NCBI GenBank assembly: GCA_951813295.1
Contig: CATOTI010000002.1
Coordinates: 2,356,001 to 2,420,000 of the forward strand
Length of the DNA stretch: 64,000 nucleotides
Direction of reading: 5' to 3'
DNA from: an uncultured Pseudomonadales bacterium
Lineage (GTDB): Bacteria > Pseudomonadota > Gammaproteobacteria > Pseudomonadales > Azotimanducaceae
The notes below the pieces were generated by a model. That model ran no database searches and was not told the DNA's origin. It was given only the letters and a program-made list of their open reading frames with translations. Below, piece by piece: positions 1-8,741 of this stretch. A program made the position numbers and the translations under genes. Positions within the stretch are counted from its first letter, which is position 1, and every line of letters begins with the position of its first letter.

Positions 1-1
1 C

Positions 2-376
2 GAAAACGTCGTCGGCGAAGACATCCGTGTTGTGGTCGAGCGGCTCGATTTCACCAATGCGTCGGCAAGCCTCAAGTCTAATCTTCTTGCCGAGACGACG
101 ATCTCGATTCCGGACGTGCATCTCACCAACGTCGGTGAAAGTAGCAACGGAGCGACGATGGCGGAGGTCGCCGCTCAGTTGCTTCAGCCCATCGTGTCCG
201 CCGTTGCGCGCGAGCTTGCAACGTCCAAAGGCGTCGACGCGATCAGGGGCAAGCTCGACGAGGTGAAAGACCAGCTTGATCTCGATCAGCTGAAGGACAA
301 GCTCGATGAGAAAATCAGCGAGATCGACAAAGAAGACATCACCAACGCGCTCGACCGGCTGATCAATCGAGACTGA
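2..376 (+). CDS. AsmA-like conserved protein, C-terminal part
   Basis: The reading frame is open from the window edge, so only the last 124 residues are present. The visible part has the beta-rich pattern (VVVERLDFTNASASL, then SIPDVHLTNVG) seen at the C-terminus of AsmA-like proteins of proteobacteria, which are usually membrane-anchored by an N-terminal helix and act in the envelope. The last 45 residues are a highly charged predicted helix with repeated K-D-x-L-D steps, likely a short coiled coil. The family assignment rests on this tail alone. It ends 26 bp before the next gene on the same strand. Confidence 0.5.
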   Translation, partial: ENVVGEDIRVVVERLDFTNASASLKSNLLAETTISIPDVHLTNVGESSNGATMAEVAAQLLQPIVSAVARELATSKGVDAIRGKLDEVKDQLDLDQLKDKLDEKISEIDKEDITNALDRLINRD

Positions 377-402
377 CGGGCGCCCAGCAGAAGGAAACGC
401 CC

Positions 403-1179
403 GTGGCGTACCAGGAAATCCTCTACGAGGTCGAGGGACCAATGGCCCTCATCACGATCAACCGCGCGGAGAAGCACAACGCGATTTCGCTCGATACCTT
501 GGCGGAATTGCAGGACGCGGTCGCGCTCGCCGGTGCCGACGACGACGTGCGGGTCCTGACGATCACCGGTGCGGGCGGGCGCGCTTTCGCATCAGGATCG
601 GATCTATCGGAAGTGCTCCACCGCGATCTCAAAAAAGCGCTCGAACCCATCGTTCAGGGCCTCGCCGACCAGCTTGAACGGACGCCGAAGCCGACGATTG
701 CGGCGATCGATGGGATCTGCATGGGCGGAGGCCTCGAGGTTGCTCTCGGTTGCGATCTCCGCATTGCGACACCGAATTCCCGTTTCGCCACGCCGGAAGG
801 CAAGCTCGGGCTCATTCCCGGCGGGGGCGCCTGCGCCCGTTTGCCGCGCATCGTCGGGCGCGGTTGGGGTCTGGAGATGATGTTGATGGGCGATCCCATC
901 GACGCCGAGAGAGCCCTTTCGATCGGCCTCGTGACGCGACTGGTCGAGAAGGAAGAACTCCTTCCGGAGGCGCGTCGGATGGCCGCGCAGCTCGCCGAAT
1001 TTGCGCCGTTCGTACCGCGCACGATGAAAGCGATGGTGCACTTCGGCATGGAAGCCTCGATGGCGGGCGCGTTGATGTTCGAGAAATACGCTCAGGGCGC
1101 GCTCGTGCAGACGCAGGACAAGCAGGAAGGCATTACGGCGTTCCTCGAAAAACGGAAGCCCGAGTTCAAAGGAAAGTAG
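403..1179 (+). CDS. Enoyl-CoA hydratase/isomerase (crotonase) family protein
   Basis: 258 residues, the usual length for the family. It would hydrate or isomerise an enoyl-CoA in the cytoplasm. The crotonase oxyanion-hole signatures are visible: GAGGRAFASGSDLSE near residue 55 and the block IDGICMGGGLEVALGCD near residue 100, followed by the FATPEGKLGLIPGGG region where the catalytic acids usually lie. The start is GTG, chosen because AAGGA lies 7 bp upstream and the alignment to family N-termini begins there (AYQEILYEVEGPMALITINR). The two MaoC-like genes downstream suggest a shared acyl-CoA pathway. The exact substrate cannot be read from sequence. Confidence 0.85.
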   Translation: MAYQEILYEVEGPMALITINRAEKHNAISLDTLAELQDAVALAGADDDVRVLTITGAGGRAFASGSDLSEVLHRDLKKALEPIVQGLADQLERTPKPTIAAIDGICMGGGLEVALGCDLRIATPNSRFATPEGKLGLIPGGGACARLPRIVGRGWGLEMMLMGDPIDAERALSIGLVTRLVEKEELLPEARRMAAQLAEFAPFVPRTMKAMVHFGMEASMAGALMFEKYAQGALVQTQDKQEGITAFLEKRKPEFKGK

Positions 1180-1262
1180 CCGAAAGCGGCGCGATGCGGC
1201 GTGGTCTGCTAAGTTACGGCCCGCCAAAACACAATCAATTCTGACCAATCCAAGGGGGATAC

Positions 1263-1766
1263 ATGGCGGTTGATAAGTTCGCTGTTGAAGCGAGCCACAT
1301 CATGATGTTTGCCCGATCTATCGGGGACGATAACCAGATCTACCACGACGCGGATTACGCGTCGGGCACGGAGCCCGGCAGCGTCATCGCGCCGCCGACG
1401 TTCGCTCAGGCGAGCGCTCAGTTCGATCCCGACTACGGCCTGCGCCCGTCGATCGACGGCGACGGCTGGTTCGGTTCGGGCGGTAAGCCGTCGGGCGCGA
1501 AGCCGCGTGAAGGCGAAGGCGGCGGTGGTGGTGGCGGTGGCGGCCTCCATGCCGAGCAACGGTTCGTTTATCACCGGCACACGAAGCCCGGTGATGTCCT
1601 CACCGCGACCACGAAGCCCGGCAATACCTGGGAAAAGGAAGGTAAGCGATCGGGCAAATTGGTCTTCAGCGAGTCGGTGACCGAGTACCGCGATCAGAAC
1701 GGCGAGCTCGTCATCACAGCAACGGGTGTTGGTGTTCGCACCGAGCGTCCGGTCGATCAGTCTTAG
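1263..1766 (+). CDS. MaoC-like N-terminal (FAS1-type) dehydratase subunit
   Basis: 167 residues with a hot-dog fold pattern typical of the FAS1-like dehydratase N-terminal domain (FARSIGDDNQIYHD, then IAPPTFAQASAQF). These subunits normally lack the catalytic Asp/His pair and form heterodimers with a MaoC C-terminal-type subunit, which is encoded 9 bp downstream. The probable job is hydration of an enoyl-CoA with a bulky acyl group. A run of nine glycines near residue 90 (positions about 1518-1545) sits in the loop before the HAEQRFVYHR strand. AAGGGGG lies just upstream of the ATG. Confidence 0.75.
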   Translation: MAVDKFAVEASHIMMFARSIGDDNQIYHDADYASGTEPGSVIAPPTFAQASAQFDPDYGLRPSIDGDGWFGSGGKPSGAKPREGEGGGGGGGGGLHAEQRFVYHRHTKPGDVLTATTKPGNTWEKEGKRSGKLVFSESVTEYRDQNGELVITATGVGVRTERPVDQS

Positions 1767-1775
1767 GAGTATCAA

Positions 1776-2183
1776 GTGGCACTCAAAGCAGAAAACCTGA
1801 ACGTCGGTGACACGTACTCCGAGAAGCTCGTCGAGGACCTGAAGCGCACGCAAATCGTGATGTACGCCGGTGCATCGGGTGACTACAACCCGGTACATAC
1901 CGACGAAGTCTTCACGAAGGACGTGGCGGGCTATCCGTCGGTCTTTGCGCACGGGATGCTCACGATGGGCATGACCGGCAAGATGCTGACGAATTACGTG
2001 GGCGACGGTCGTCTGACAGAGTTCGGCGTTCGTTTCACGAGCCAGGTCTGGCCGGGTGATTCGCTTGAATCAACCGCCACCGTGACCGCGGTTGCCGACG
2101 GGATCGTAGATCTCGACGTCTCGACGACGAACCAGAATGGTGTGGTCGTTGCGGCGGGCAGCGCAAAAGCTCGCGTTGACTGA
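1776..2183 (+). CDS. MaoC-type hydratase catalytic subunit
   Basis: 135 residues. The hydratase-2 motif is present as GASGDYNPVHTDEVF around residues 29-43, with the catalytic Asp and His, followed by the AHGMLTMGM segment. It is likely the active partner of the MaoC N-terminal subunit encoded immediately upstream, together forming one (R)-specific enoyl-CoA hydratase. The start is GTG, preceded by TAGGAG, which overlaps the upstream stop region. The two genes are clearly one transcription unit. The pair resembles the split MaoC hydratases of steroid and fatty-acid pathways; the substrate is inferred only. Confidence 0.8.
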   Translation: MALKAENLNVGDTYSEKLVEDLKRTQIVMYAGASGDYNPVHTDEVFTKDVAGYPSVFAHGMLTMGMTGKMLTNYVGDGRLTEFGVRFTSQVWPGDSLESTATVTAVADGIVDLDVSTTNQNGVVVAAGSAKARVD

Positions 2184-2186
2184 TTG

Positions 2187-2234
2187 AGCCGCTTCGCGGT
2201 CCGATGGCTGTTTCTCGCTTCGCGAGAAACAGCC
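2187..2234. repeat. Two-hairpin intergenic element, single copy
   Basis: Just after the MaoC stop codon lies a small stem CCGC-TTC-GCGG followed by a perfect 13-bp stem (2206-2218 with 2222-2234, loop TTC). Read on the minus strand, the order is the long hairpin, then A-T-CGGACCGC-GAA-GCGG. This matches the hairpin-A/hairpin-B layout of the three units at 32208-32440, so it is probably an inverted, dispersed copy of the same element. It may also act as a terminator for the MaoC operon, but there is no T-run. Confidence 0.5.
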
Positions 2235-2272
2235 GCTGTCGAGATGCGCTTGACGCGGCTCGGCCGTAGACG

Positions 2273-2548
2273 GTGACTTCTTCCAGGCGCACGGCGAGTT
2301 CCGACGCCGACGAGGCGATACCGCGTGACGGTTTGCCGGAACTCGACCCGCTCAAGGTGAGCGGCGCAGTCACGTTACGCGCGGTGACGCGCCGCATTCT
2401 TTCCTTCCGAAGCGATACGTTGATCGCGAGCGTGGCAGTGCTCCTCTTCTGTGCGCTTCTCGCTTTCCTTCTCTTCGTGCTCTCGTGGCTCGCATACAAC
2501 GAACGCTACGGGATCTCCTTCTGGGAGTTCGTGGAGATGGCGTACTGA
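2273..2548 (+). CDS. Small single-pass membrane protein, unknown function
   Basis: 91 residues with a GTG start. The N-terminal half is polar and acidic. Residues about 50-75 form one strongly hydrophobic helix (LIASVAVLLFCALLAFLLFV), followed by a short aromatic tail (GISFWEFVEMAY). This is a probable inner-membrane protein with a cytoplasmic N-terminus. It ends a few bases before the TonB receptor gene and may be co-transcribed with it, so an accessory role in envelope transport is possible but only inferred. I do not recognise a family. Confidence 0.55.
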   Translation: MTSSRRTASSDADEAIPRDGLPELDPLKVSGAVTLRAVTRRILSFRSDTLIASVAVLLFCALLAFLLFVLSWLAYNERYGISFWEFVEMAY

Positions 2549-2590
2549 TTGCGGATCGCGCCACGAACGACTGAACGGCCCCACATCCTG

Positions 2591-4852
2591 ATGAGTATTC
2601 GCCGACTATCGGCAGCCCTTACGTGCGTTGCCGCCTTTGCCACGATCGCCGAAGAGGGCGATACGACCTTCATTGCTGAGGTCGTCGTTACCGCGCTCGG
2701 CGCTTCCGCCGACCGTCGAGACGGCGCGCTCATCGATCAGCCCGGCGAACTGGCGTCGAGTCTGGACGAGCGGCTCGCGAGCATTGTCGTGACGCATGCG
2801 CAAGGCAACCGGCTGCAGCCGGATCTATCGCTGCGGGGTTTTGTCGGATCGCACCTTCTCGGCCTGCCGCAAGGTCTCGCGGTCTATCAGGATGGTGTTC
2901 GCCTGAACGAGCCTTTTGGCGACGTCATCAATTGGGCACTCGTCCCCCCAGGTGCAATCGAAACTGCTCTCGTCGAGGCGAGCAATCCACTGCTTGGCCT
3001 CAATGCCCTGGGTGGTGCGGTCGCGATCGAAACGATGAGCGGTTTAACGGAACAAGCTAGAACGGTCGAGGCGTCGACGGGATCGTTCGGCCGGCGCGGG
3101 ATCGCGGCGACGGTGGGCGCGGCGATCGGTGAAAACGGCGCGATTTTCGGCGCTTTCGACGTCGAGTCGGAGGATGGCTGGCGTGATCATTCGGATTCGT
3201 CTCTCTCGCGCGCCTTCTTGCGTGCCGACTGGCTGGGCGACTGGGGGGCGATCGATGCGTCGCTTACCTGGGCGGATACCGATCTCAAGGGCAACGGCGC
3301 CGTACCGGTTCAGCTTCAGTCGCGTCGCCGTGAAGCGGTCTACACGCACCCTGACTTGACCCAGCACCAACTCTTTGCGGCAACGACACGCTGGCGTTTC
3401 GAGCGCGAGAGCACGAGCGGCGTCTTCAAAACCTATGTTCGCTCCAGCGACGTATCGACCTTGAACGGCGACGATTCGGACTTCGAGCCCTGTGAAGACG
3501 ACTGGGAAGGCTTTCTTTGCGCCGAGGACGACGATGACATCGGTGATGACGTTGATGCGGACGATGACGATCTCGATGCGGATGACGACGATGATGGCGC
3601 CCTGATCGATCTCGAAGGCCGGGCCATCCGCGCAGACGATCGGTTGGTTGGTGCGACGGTCAATCGAACCGAGACGCGCCAACTCGGCTGGGGGGTCGGT
3701 TTCGAGTTGCGCCATCCTTTTGCGCGGCATGAACTCGTCGTTGGTGGGTCGTTCGACAGCGCCGACGTCGAATTCGACTCGTCGACGGAACTCGGCCAGC
3801 TCGACGCCACACGCGGGGCGATTGGCGGCGGTGTCTTCCTCGCGAATGCGGAGACGTCTCTGGAGACGAGCACGCGAACGAGCGCGCTTTACCTCGCCAA
3901 CACCTGGTCAGCAGCAGAGCGGGTCTCGATCACGCTCGGCGGCCGCTTCGACGCCGTCGATCTCGAACTCGTCGATCAGATCGGCACGGCGTTGAACGGT
4001 AACCATCGCTTCAGCCGGTTCAACGCCATGCTGCGAGTCGGCTATCGGGGGGAGGGATGGCGTGGCTATGCGAAGTTCGCCGAGACCAATCGTGCGCCAT
4101 CGCCGGTCGAACTCACCTGTGCCGATCCCGACGACCCTTGTCGACTGCCAAACGGCTTTCTGGCGGACCCGCCGCTCGATGACGTGGTTGCCCGAACGAT
4201 CGAAGCGGGCTTGCGCGGTGGCGAAGCAGTCGGCTGGGAGCTGACGCTCTTTCGCACGACCAACCGCGACGACATCCATTTCGTAAGCGCCGGATCGTTC
4301 ACGAACGAAGGTTACTTCGCCAACGTAGGTGAAACCCGCCGCGATGGATTCGAGGGCCGCCTGTTCGGTGGCGAGAAGGTGAGGTGGGAGATGGCTTATG
4401 CGTATCTCGACGCGACGTTTCTCGATGCGCTCCGCTTGCCGAGCCCCAATCATCCCGAAATCGATACGGGTGAAGTGTCGGTCTTACCCGGCGACCGTCT
4501 ACCGTTGCTACCACGTCATCAGCTGAAGGGATTTGTCGAGTGGCGGGTCAGCGACCGATGGGCATTCGGCCTCAATGCGCGCATGCGCTCCGAGATCGTC
4601 TATCGCGGCGACGAAGGCAATGACATTGAGGCGATCGACGGATTCGTCGTGGCCGACGCCTATCTTGATGTCTCGATCAGCGACGAGTGGCGGCTGCGGG
4701 CGACGGTCGAGAACCTTTTCGATGAGGACTACGCGACGTTCGGCGTCTTTGGCGAAGCCGATGAGGTCCTGGGCGACGAGTTCGATAACCCGAGGTTCAT
4801 CACGCCGAGCATGAAGCGCGGCGTGACACTGTCGCTCCGCGGAACGTGGTAG
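2591..4852 (+). CDS. TonB-dependent outer-membrane receptor with Asp-rich insert
   Basis: 753 residues from the ATG at 2591, chosen over an upstream TTG because it gives a clean signal peptide (MSIRRLSAALTCVAAFATIA). The plug domain is recognisable (RLQPDLSLRGF, then the ALGGAVAIET block) and is followed by a beta-barrel ending in a C-terminal aromatic residue (LRGTW), as expected for BAM-inserted barrels. It would import an unidentified ligand using TonB energy. An extracellular-loop-like segment around residues 305-345 (positions about 3500-3605) is an almost continuous run of Asp with few other residues, suggesting divalent-cation binding. Substrate unknown. Confidence 0.88.
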   Translation: MSIRRLSAALTCVAAFATIAEEGDTTFIAEVVVTALGASADRRDGALIDQPGELASSLDERLASIVVTHAQGNRLQPDLSLRGFVGSHLLGLPQGLAVYQDGVRLNEPFGDVINWALVPPGAIETALVEASNPLLGLNALGGAVAIETMSGLTEQARTVEASTGSFGRRGIAATVGAAIGENGAIFGAFDVESEDGWRDHSDSSLSRAFLRADWLGDWGAIDASLTWADTDLKGNGAVPVQLQSRRREAVYTHPDLTQHQLFAATTRWRFERESTSGVFKTYVRSSDVSTLNGDDSDFEPCEDDWEGFLCAEDDDDIGDDVDADDDDLDADDDDDGALIDLEGRAIRADDRLVGATVNRTETRQLGWGVGFELRHPFARHELVVGGSFDSADVEFDSSTELGQLDATRGAIGGGVFLANAETSLETSTRTSALYLANTWSAAERVSITLGGRFDAVDLELVDQIGTALNGNHRFSRFNAMLRVGYRGEGWRGYAKFAETNRAPSPVELTCADPDDPCRLPNGFLADPPLDDVVARTIEAGLRGGEAVGWELTLFRTTNRDDIHFVSAGSFTNEGYFANVGETRRDGFEGRLFGGEKVRWEMAYAYLDATFLDALRLPSPNHPEIDTGEVSVLPGDRLPLLPRHQLKGFVEWRVSDRWAFGLNARMRSEIVYRGDEGNDIEAIDGFVVADAYLDVSISDEWRLRATVENLFDEDYATFGVFGEADEVLGDEFDNPRFITPSMKRGVTLSLRGTW

Positions 4853-4859
4853 TTCGAAA

Positions 4860-5666
4860 CTAGAACCAGAAACAACTCGCGCGCAGTTCGATGCTCGCCC
4901 GCTTCGGTGCGTCGGATCCGACGTTCGGGTCGCGAAAGGCCGAATGCGGCGTCCAGAAAGCACCCTTCTTTTCGATCATGTCCGTGTCGTACGTTCGAAA
5001 CGTCACGACTTCATCGCGGGTCATGGCCGGGTACGTCGACCAGCGATGTTCTTTCGCACTCGGCGCGCGGATCGCCAACGTATCGAAATTGAATCCGGAG
5101 CCGCCATAGTCCGCGACCGGCACGGGAAATACGTCCGATTCGGGTACCGAATCGCAATCGCAGAAGGCGATCGGCTCGTCCACGTTGGCGGCACCGATGT
5201 TGCGCCAGAACTGCAAGATCACGATGCGCTTGGCATTGGCGGCTTGCTCACCCGTGATGCCCGTCCGAGCGAGAGCGGCCCCGACTTCCTCGGTTTCGTT
5301 TCGATAGCGTTCGCGGATCAGGTCGCCGTACGACTCGGCGAAATCGGAATGGACGAAGTGGATCGGGCCGTAGTCGGCATGTTTTTTCGCCTCGGCCGGG
5401 TCACGTTTGATGTGGCCCACGACGATGGCGGCGTCCGCGCCGGTCAGTTCCCGGGCGAGTTCGGAGATCTCCTGATAGTGCGTAGCCGCGATCGAATCGT
5501 CGTCGTCGAAATCGACCACGCTCTCGTGCGCCTTCAGCTCGAAACCGCGACTCGTCCAGGGCCGGGTCGTCGTTTCCAGACGCGCGTTGTGGATGTGTGT
5601 CGCAACCGGCGCGAGGTCCATGGCGGCCGCGTAGTTGAGCTCCGCCGAGCAATAAATGCTTGTCAT
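4860..5666 (-). CDS. CmcJ/NvfI-like 2-oxoglutarate/Fe(II) oxygenase family protein
   Basis: 268 residues from the ATG at 5666, which has AGGAG a few bases upstream. The pattern matches the CmcJ/AsaB-type family: an HxD pair in FVHSDFAESYGDLIRERY, the VILQFWRNIG segment, a second His in WTPHSAFRDPN, and a terminal Arg strand RASIELRASCFWF. Members are Fe(II)/2-oxoglutarate-type enzymes of secondary metabolism and poorly known bacterial pathways. The gene is convergent with the TonB receptor, with only 7 bp between stops. The substrate is unknown; the family call is from motifs only. Confidence 0.65.
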   Translation of the reverse strand: MTSIYCSAELNYAAAMDLAPVATHIHNARLETTTRPWTSRGFELKAHESVVDFDDDDSIAATHYQEISELARELTGADAAIVVGHIKRDPAEAKKHADYGPIHFVHSDFAESYGDLIRERYRNETEEVGAALARTGITGEQAANAKRIVILQFWRNIGAANVDEPIAFCDCDSVPESDVFPVPVADYGGSGFNFDTLAIRAPSAKEHRWSTYPAMTRDEVVTFRTYDTDMIEKKGAFWTPHSAFRDPNVGSDAPKRASIELRASCFWF

Positions 5667-5736
5667 GGTGACTCCTCTCATCGGACGTCTATGAGGGCTC
5701 TACGTTACGATGACAACCGTGAATTTGGGAGGACGA

Positions 5737-6840
5737 ATGTCGAACGTTGAAGGCCAGCCATCGAGTCTAGTGGCGGCGATGGCCGACGGAATCGGTGATC
5801 TTGTTTTTGCTTCATCTGAGTGGGTGTCGGTCGCGAGCGAGGTAGTCGCCGTTCAGGCGATGCGTCGTGCGGCGGGTCTCGAATCGATGGGACGGTTTGC
5901 ACTTTGCGAAGTCGCCCACAACCCGCCCGCGTATCTGCACCACGAAGGTCCGCTAGCCTGGCATGCCATTTTCGAGGGTTCGTCCGTGCAGATGCGCTCC
6001 GGGGAACTCCCGGACGATGAATGCGATTTCAAGATGCAGGGCGATCATTCGATCATCAGCAATCTCGCGCGTCTGCAATATCGCGGGCACGACCCAGTGA
6101 CGGTCGCCGCTGCGCGCGAACGGCTGATGAAGCTTTCGCGCTGGGAGGTTCAAGGCGGACTGCCGTCAAATCCGGCGCTCGGCGGGTTACTGCGCGAGCT
6201 GCACGATGCGATGGCGGCGCGCACGATGCCGCGTTTCTGGTTCATGACGCCCGAATGGGTGACGTCGGCGCGCCACATCCTCACCGAGCGATCGTTGATG
6301 GAGAAATATGCCGCTGCGATTGCGGATGTCGATTTCACTTTTTCCGAGGAGTTCACCGACACGCCCGCGTACGCATTCCCGGACGGTTCGCATGGCGGTT
6401 TCTGGGTGAAGTGTGACCAGGGCCATCTGACGGTCGGTGCTGGACCATTACCGGCCGAACTCGGTCCCGCGGACGTGCTGACCAAAGGCGCGTATACGCC
6501 GGTCGTCCCGGTCGGGCGAACCGTCAACGCAGCGCTGTCACCGGAAGACGTCGAGGAACAGAAGTCCTACTCGAAGGCGGCGTTCAGACCCGATGCCGCC
6601 GGCACGCCGCCGGTTTCGCAGACATCGCCGACCGGACGCCAGATGCCGCCGAGCCTCAGCCGGATCTTTGTCCCGCTGCACGATGAACTATCCAAACGAA
6701 CGTCGGGTGAGTTGCCTGCCGATTTCGATTCGTCGCTCAAAGCCGAATGGTCGGCGCCGCCCGCTTTTGATCGTAATCCGAGCTACGACGCGAGTTGGAC
6801 GCGCTACGGCGAGGTCGATGTTTTCGGCAACCCGCGCTAG
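5737..6840 (+). CDS. Unknown 367-residue cytoplasmic protein
   Basis: The start at 5737 is chosen for its GGGAGGA ribosome-binding site; a longer frame begins at 5710. There is no signal peptide or membrane helix. Residues about 60-120 (PLAWHAIFEGSSVQMRSGEL, then DFKMQGDHSIISNLARLQY) loosely recall a sterol-carrier (SCP2-like) beta-sheet, but this is a weak resemblance. The C-terminal third is proline-rich and ends in a long low-complexity stretch with a conserved-looking YGEVDVFGNPR tail. It lies 45 bp before a sterol-desaturase-like gene on the same strand, so a role in lipid handling is plausible but unproven. Confidence 0.6.
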   Translation: MSNVEGQPSSLVAAMADGIGDLVFASSEWVSVASEVVAVQAMRRAAGLESMGRFALCEVAHNPPAYLHHEGPLAWHAIFEGSSVQMRSGELPDDECDFKMQGDHSIISNLARLQYRGHDPVTVAAARERLMKLSRWEVQGGLPSNPALGGLLRELHDAMAARTMPRFWFMTPEWVTSARHILTERSLMEKYAAAIADVDFTFSEEFTDTPAYAFPDGSHGGFWVKCDQGHLTVGAGPLPAELGPADVLTKGAYTPVVPVGRTVNAALSPEDVEEQKSYSKAAFRPDAAGTPPVSQTSPTGRQMPPSLSRIFVPLHDELSKRTSGELPADFDSSLKAEWSAPPAFDRNPSYDASWTRYGEVDVFGNPR

Positions 6841-6884
6841 CTCGAGGGGTGGCCCTGCGTGGATAGCGCCGGGCCGCTGACGAC

Positions 6885-7883
6885 GTGGAAGCGATCGTCG
6901 ACGCTCTACTCGCGAGCTTGTGGGATTCGGCGCTCTACCTGATCGAGGTCCCGCTTCTGTGGGGCGAGCGGTTCTTTCTCGGCTATATCGCGACGTTTCT
7001 ACTCCTCGCCTTCGTCTCCTATCGATTCGTGGAAGGTCGCCGGTTTGCGATTCGCGAATTCTTCTCGTTCGTCTTCCCGAAGCGGATCTACGCCAACCGA
7101 TCGGCGCTGATCGACTACGCGATCTACCTGATCAACTTCTTCACGTCGCCCTTCATCGTTCTCGTCACTGTCGGCATACAGACGGCGGTGTCGATCGCGA
7201 TCGCGGAATGGTTGGTGGATCTCAACGACGGGCCCGTCGTCGAAGGCAGCTGGGACGCGACGACCTACCTCGTGTTCATCCTCGGCTTCACGCTCGCCGC
7301 CGATTTCTCGGTCTACTGGGTTCATCGACTGCATCACGCGTGGTCAGTGCTCTGGCCGCTTCACGCGCTACATCATTCGGCGGAAGTGATGACGCCGGTG
7401 ACGCTCTTCCGTAAGCATCCGCTGTGGAACCTCGAGGCGGATGCGGCGACGAAAACGCTGACGGGTATCTTCCAGGGCGTTTTTGTCTTCGTCTTTTACG
7501 GCGCACCGAGCGCGGAAGTCCTCTTCGGCCTCAATACGATCTACGTGCTCTTCAACCTCGCGGGATCGAACCTGCGCCATTCCCACATCTGGCTCTCCTG
7601 GGGAAAACCGCTGTCGTACGTTTTCATCAGTCCGGCGATGCATCAGATCCATCACGACCCCAAGCGGATGCGCAAGAACTACGGTGAGATCTTCGCGATC
7701 TGGGACTGGGCCTTCGGCACGCTTTACGTGCCGAACGAACGAGAGCACTTCGAAATCGGCTTAGGTGAGCCGAATCCACACGATTCGGTGTTAAAGGCCT
7801 ACCTCGTGCCGATTCGTGATTCGTTACGAGCGCTGCTCCCCGGTCGAGGCCCGGGCTCCGGTCAGCGGGGTGCTTCGCCGTAA
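6885..7883 (+). CDS. Sterol desaturase / fatty acid hydroxylase family membrane protein
   Basis: 332 residues with several hydrophobic segments (residues about 25-45, 85-105 and 120-145) and the histidine clusters that bind the di-iron centre: HRLHH near residue 149, HALHH near 163, and HQIHHD near 251. These are the HxxHH signatures of the family. It would hydroxylate or desaturate a lipid at the membrane with O2. The start is GTG at 6885; no strong ribosome-binding site is seen. It overlaps the 3' end of the convergent gene at 7862 by 22 bp. Confidence 0.82.
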   Translation: MEAIVDALLASLWDSALYLIEVPLLWGERFFLGYIATFLLLAFVSYRFVEGRRFAIREFFSFVFPKRIYANRSALIDYAIYLINFFTSPFIVLVTVGIQTAVSIAIAEWLVDLNDGPVVEGSWDATTYLVFILGFTLAADFSVYWVHRLHHAWSVLWPLHALHHSAEVMTPVTLFRKHPLWNLEADAATKTLTGIFQGVFVFVFYGAPSAEVLFGLNTIYVLFNLAGSNLRHSHIWLSWGKPLSYVFISPAMHQIHHDPKRMRKNYGEIFAIWDWAFGTLYVPNEREHFEIGLGEPNPHDSVLKAYLVPIRDSLRALLPGRGPGSGQRGASP

Positions 7884-8572
7884 CTCGTTTGGACCATCAG
7901 GAGTTGCGTCGCGGTGGTCTCAACGAAGCTTCCGTGAGCGCTCAGATCGCCCCCGCCGCGCGCTTCGGTAGTGACTTCGTGCCAATGGCTGATGTCGCGA
8001 AAAGCTACCAGCGTGATGATTTCCGAAGTGGGTGCCAGTGGGTCGAAACCGAAAATGAGCGGCCGGGCGCCGCGCGCGGAGAATGCGGGCCAGGTGGTTT
8101 CTTCGACAGCGGCTTTGAAGGCGGCCGCATCGGTCACCGTGAATCGCGTCTGGTCGACGATCGATTGACGGCCGAACGTCGGCGGCGTAACGGCGAGCGG
8201 ATCCCCCTGGTGTCGGTAGAACGGATTAGGTGCCGAGAGCTCGCTGTCGTAATCGATGATCGTCGCGCGTGAAAGGGCGATGAGGCGCGGCCGGCCCGCG
8301 TAGATTGCCCGGATTGGCGCGGTTTCTTCGCGTCTTGCGTCGTCGGCGCGAAAAGCCCCCCACGGGCGAGTTGCCGTCCAGTGATCGAAATCGGCATACA
8401 CCGAATGGGTTACGACGACGTCGCCCGGCGCGCCGAATGCCCAGCTGCCGAAGGCGATCATCTGTGCGCCGTTGTAGCGCATGTCTTCCCAGACGCCGAG
8501 ACGGCTCTGACGTTCGAACTCGGCGCGGTCGTCGCCCGCGACGGTGAATTGACGCTGTACCAGGATGCCCAC
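7862..8572 (-). CDS. Duplicated ferredoxin-fold (NIPSNAP/EthD-like) protein
   Basis: 236 residues. Two halves share a pattern of a strand beginning QRQFTV or QTRFTV, an acidic helix, a GA-rich turn, then (I/L)(A/F)FG and a strand ending near an HW pair (FDHW; SHWHEV). This indicates a tandem alpha+beta-barrel dimeric fold as in NIPSNAP or EthD-like proteins, whose functions are mostly unknown. The GTG start at 8572 is preferred because GGAGG lies 4 bp upstream; a TTG five codons earlier is the alternative. No operon partner on this strand. Confidence 0.55.
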   Translation of the reverse strand: MGILVQRQFTVAGDDRAEFERQSRLGVWEDMRYNGAQMIAFGSWAFGAPGDVVVTHSVYADFDHWTATRPWGAFRADDARREETAPIRAIYAGRPRLIALSRATIIDYDSELSAPNPFYRHQGDPLAVTPPTFGRQSIVDQTRFTVTDAAAFKAAVEETTWPAFSARGARPLIFGFDPLAPTSEIITLVAFRDISHWHEVTTEARGGGDLSAHGSFVETTATQLLMVQTSYGEAPR

Positions 8573-8741
8573 GAAACCTCCGCTCAATCACTTTCGAGGT
8601 GTGATGGTAAGTCATGCGCCTGCGCTGTTTTCTCGCGTGGTAAGGCCTCGATTTCGCGTTCGGCGCGTCGGCCCGGTGTGGGCAAAGACAAGGTGATCCG
8701 AAACTTCGATTAATATCTCACCCTTTTGTCGGGGGGCGAGA

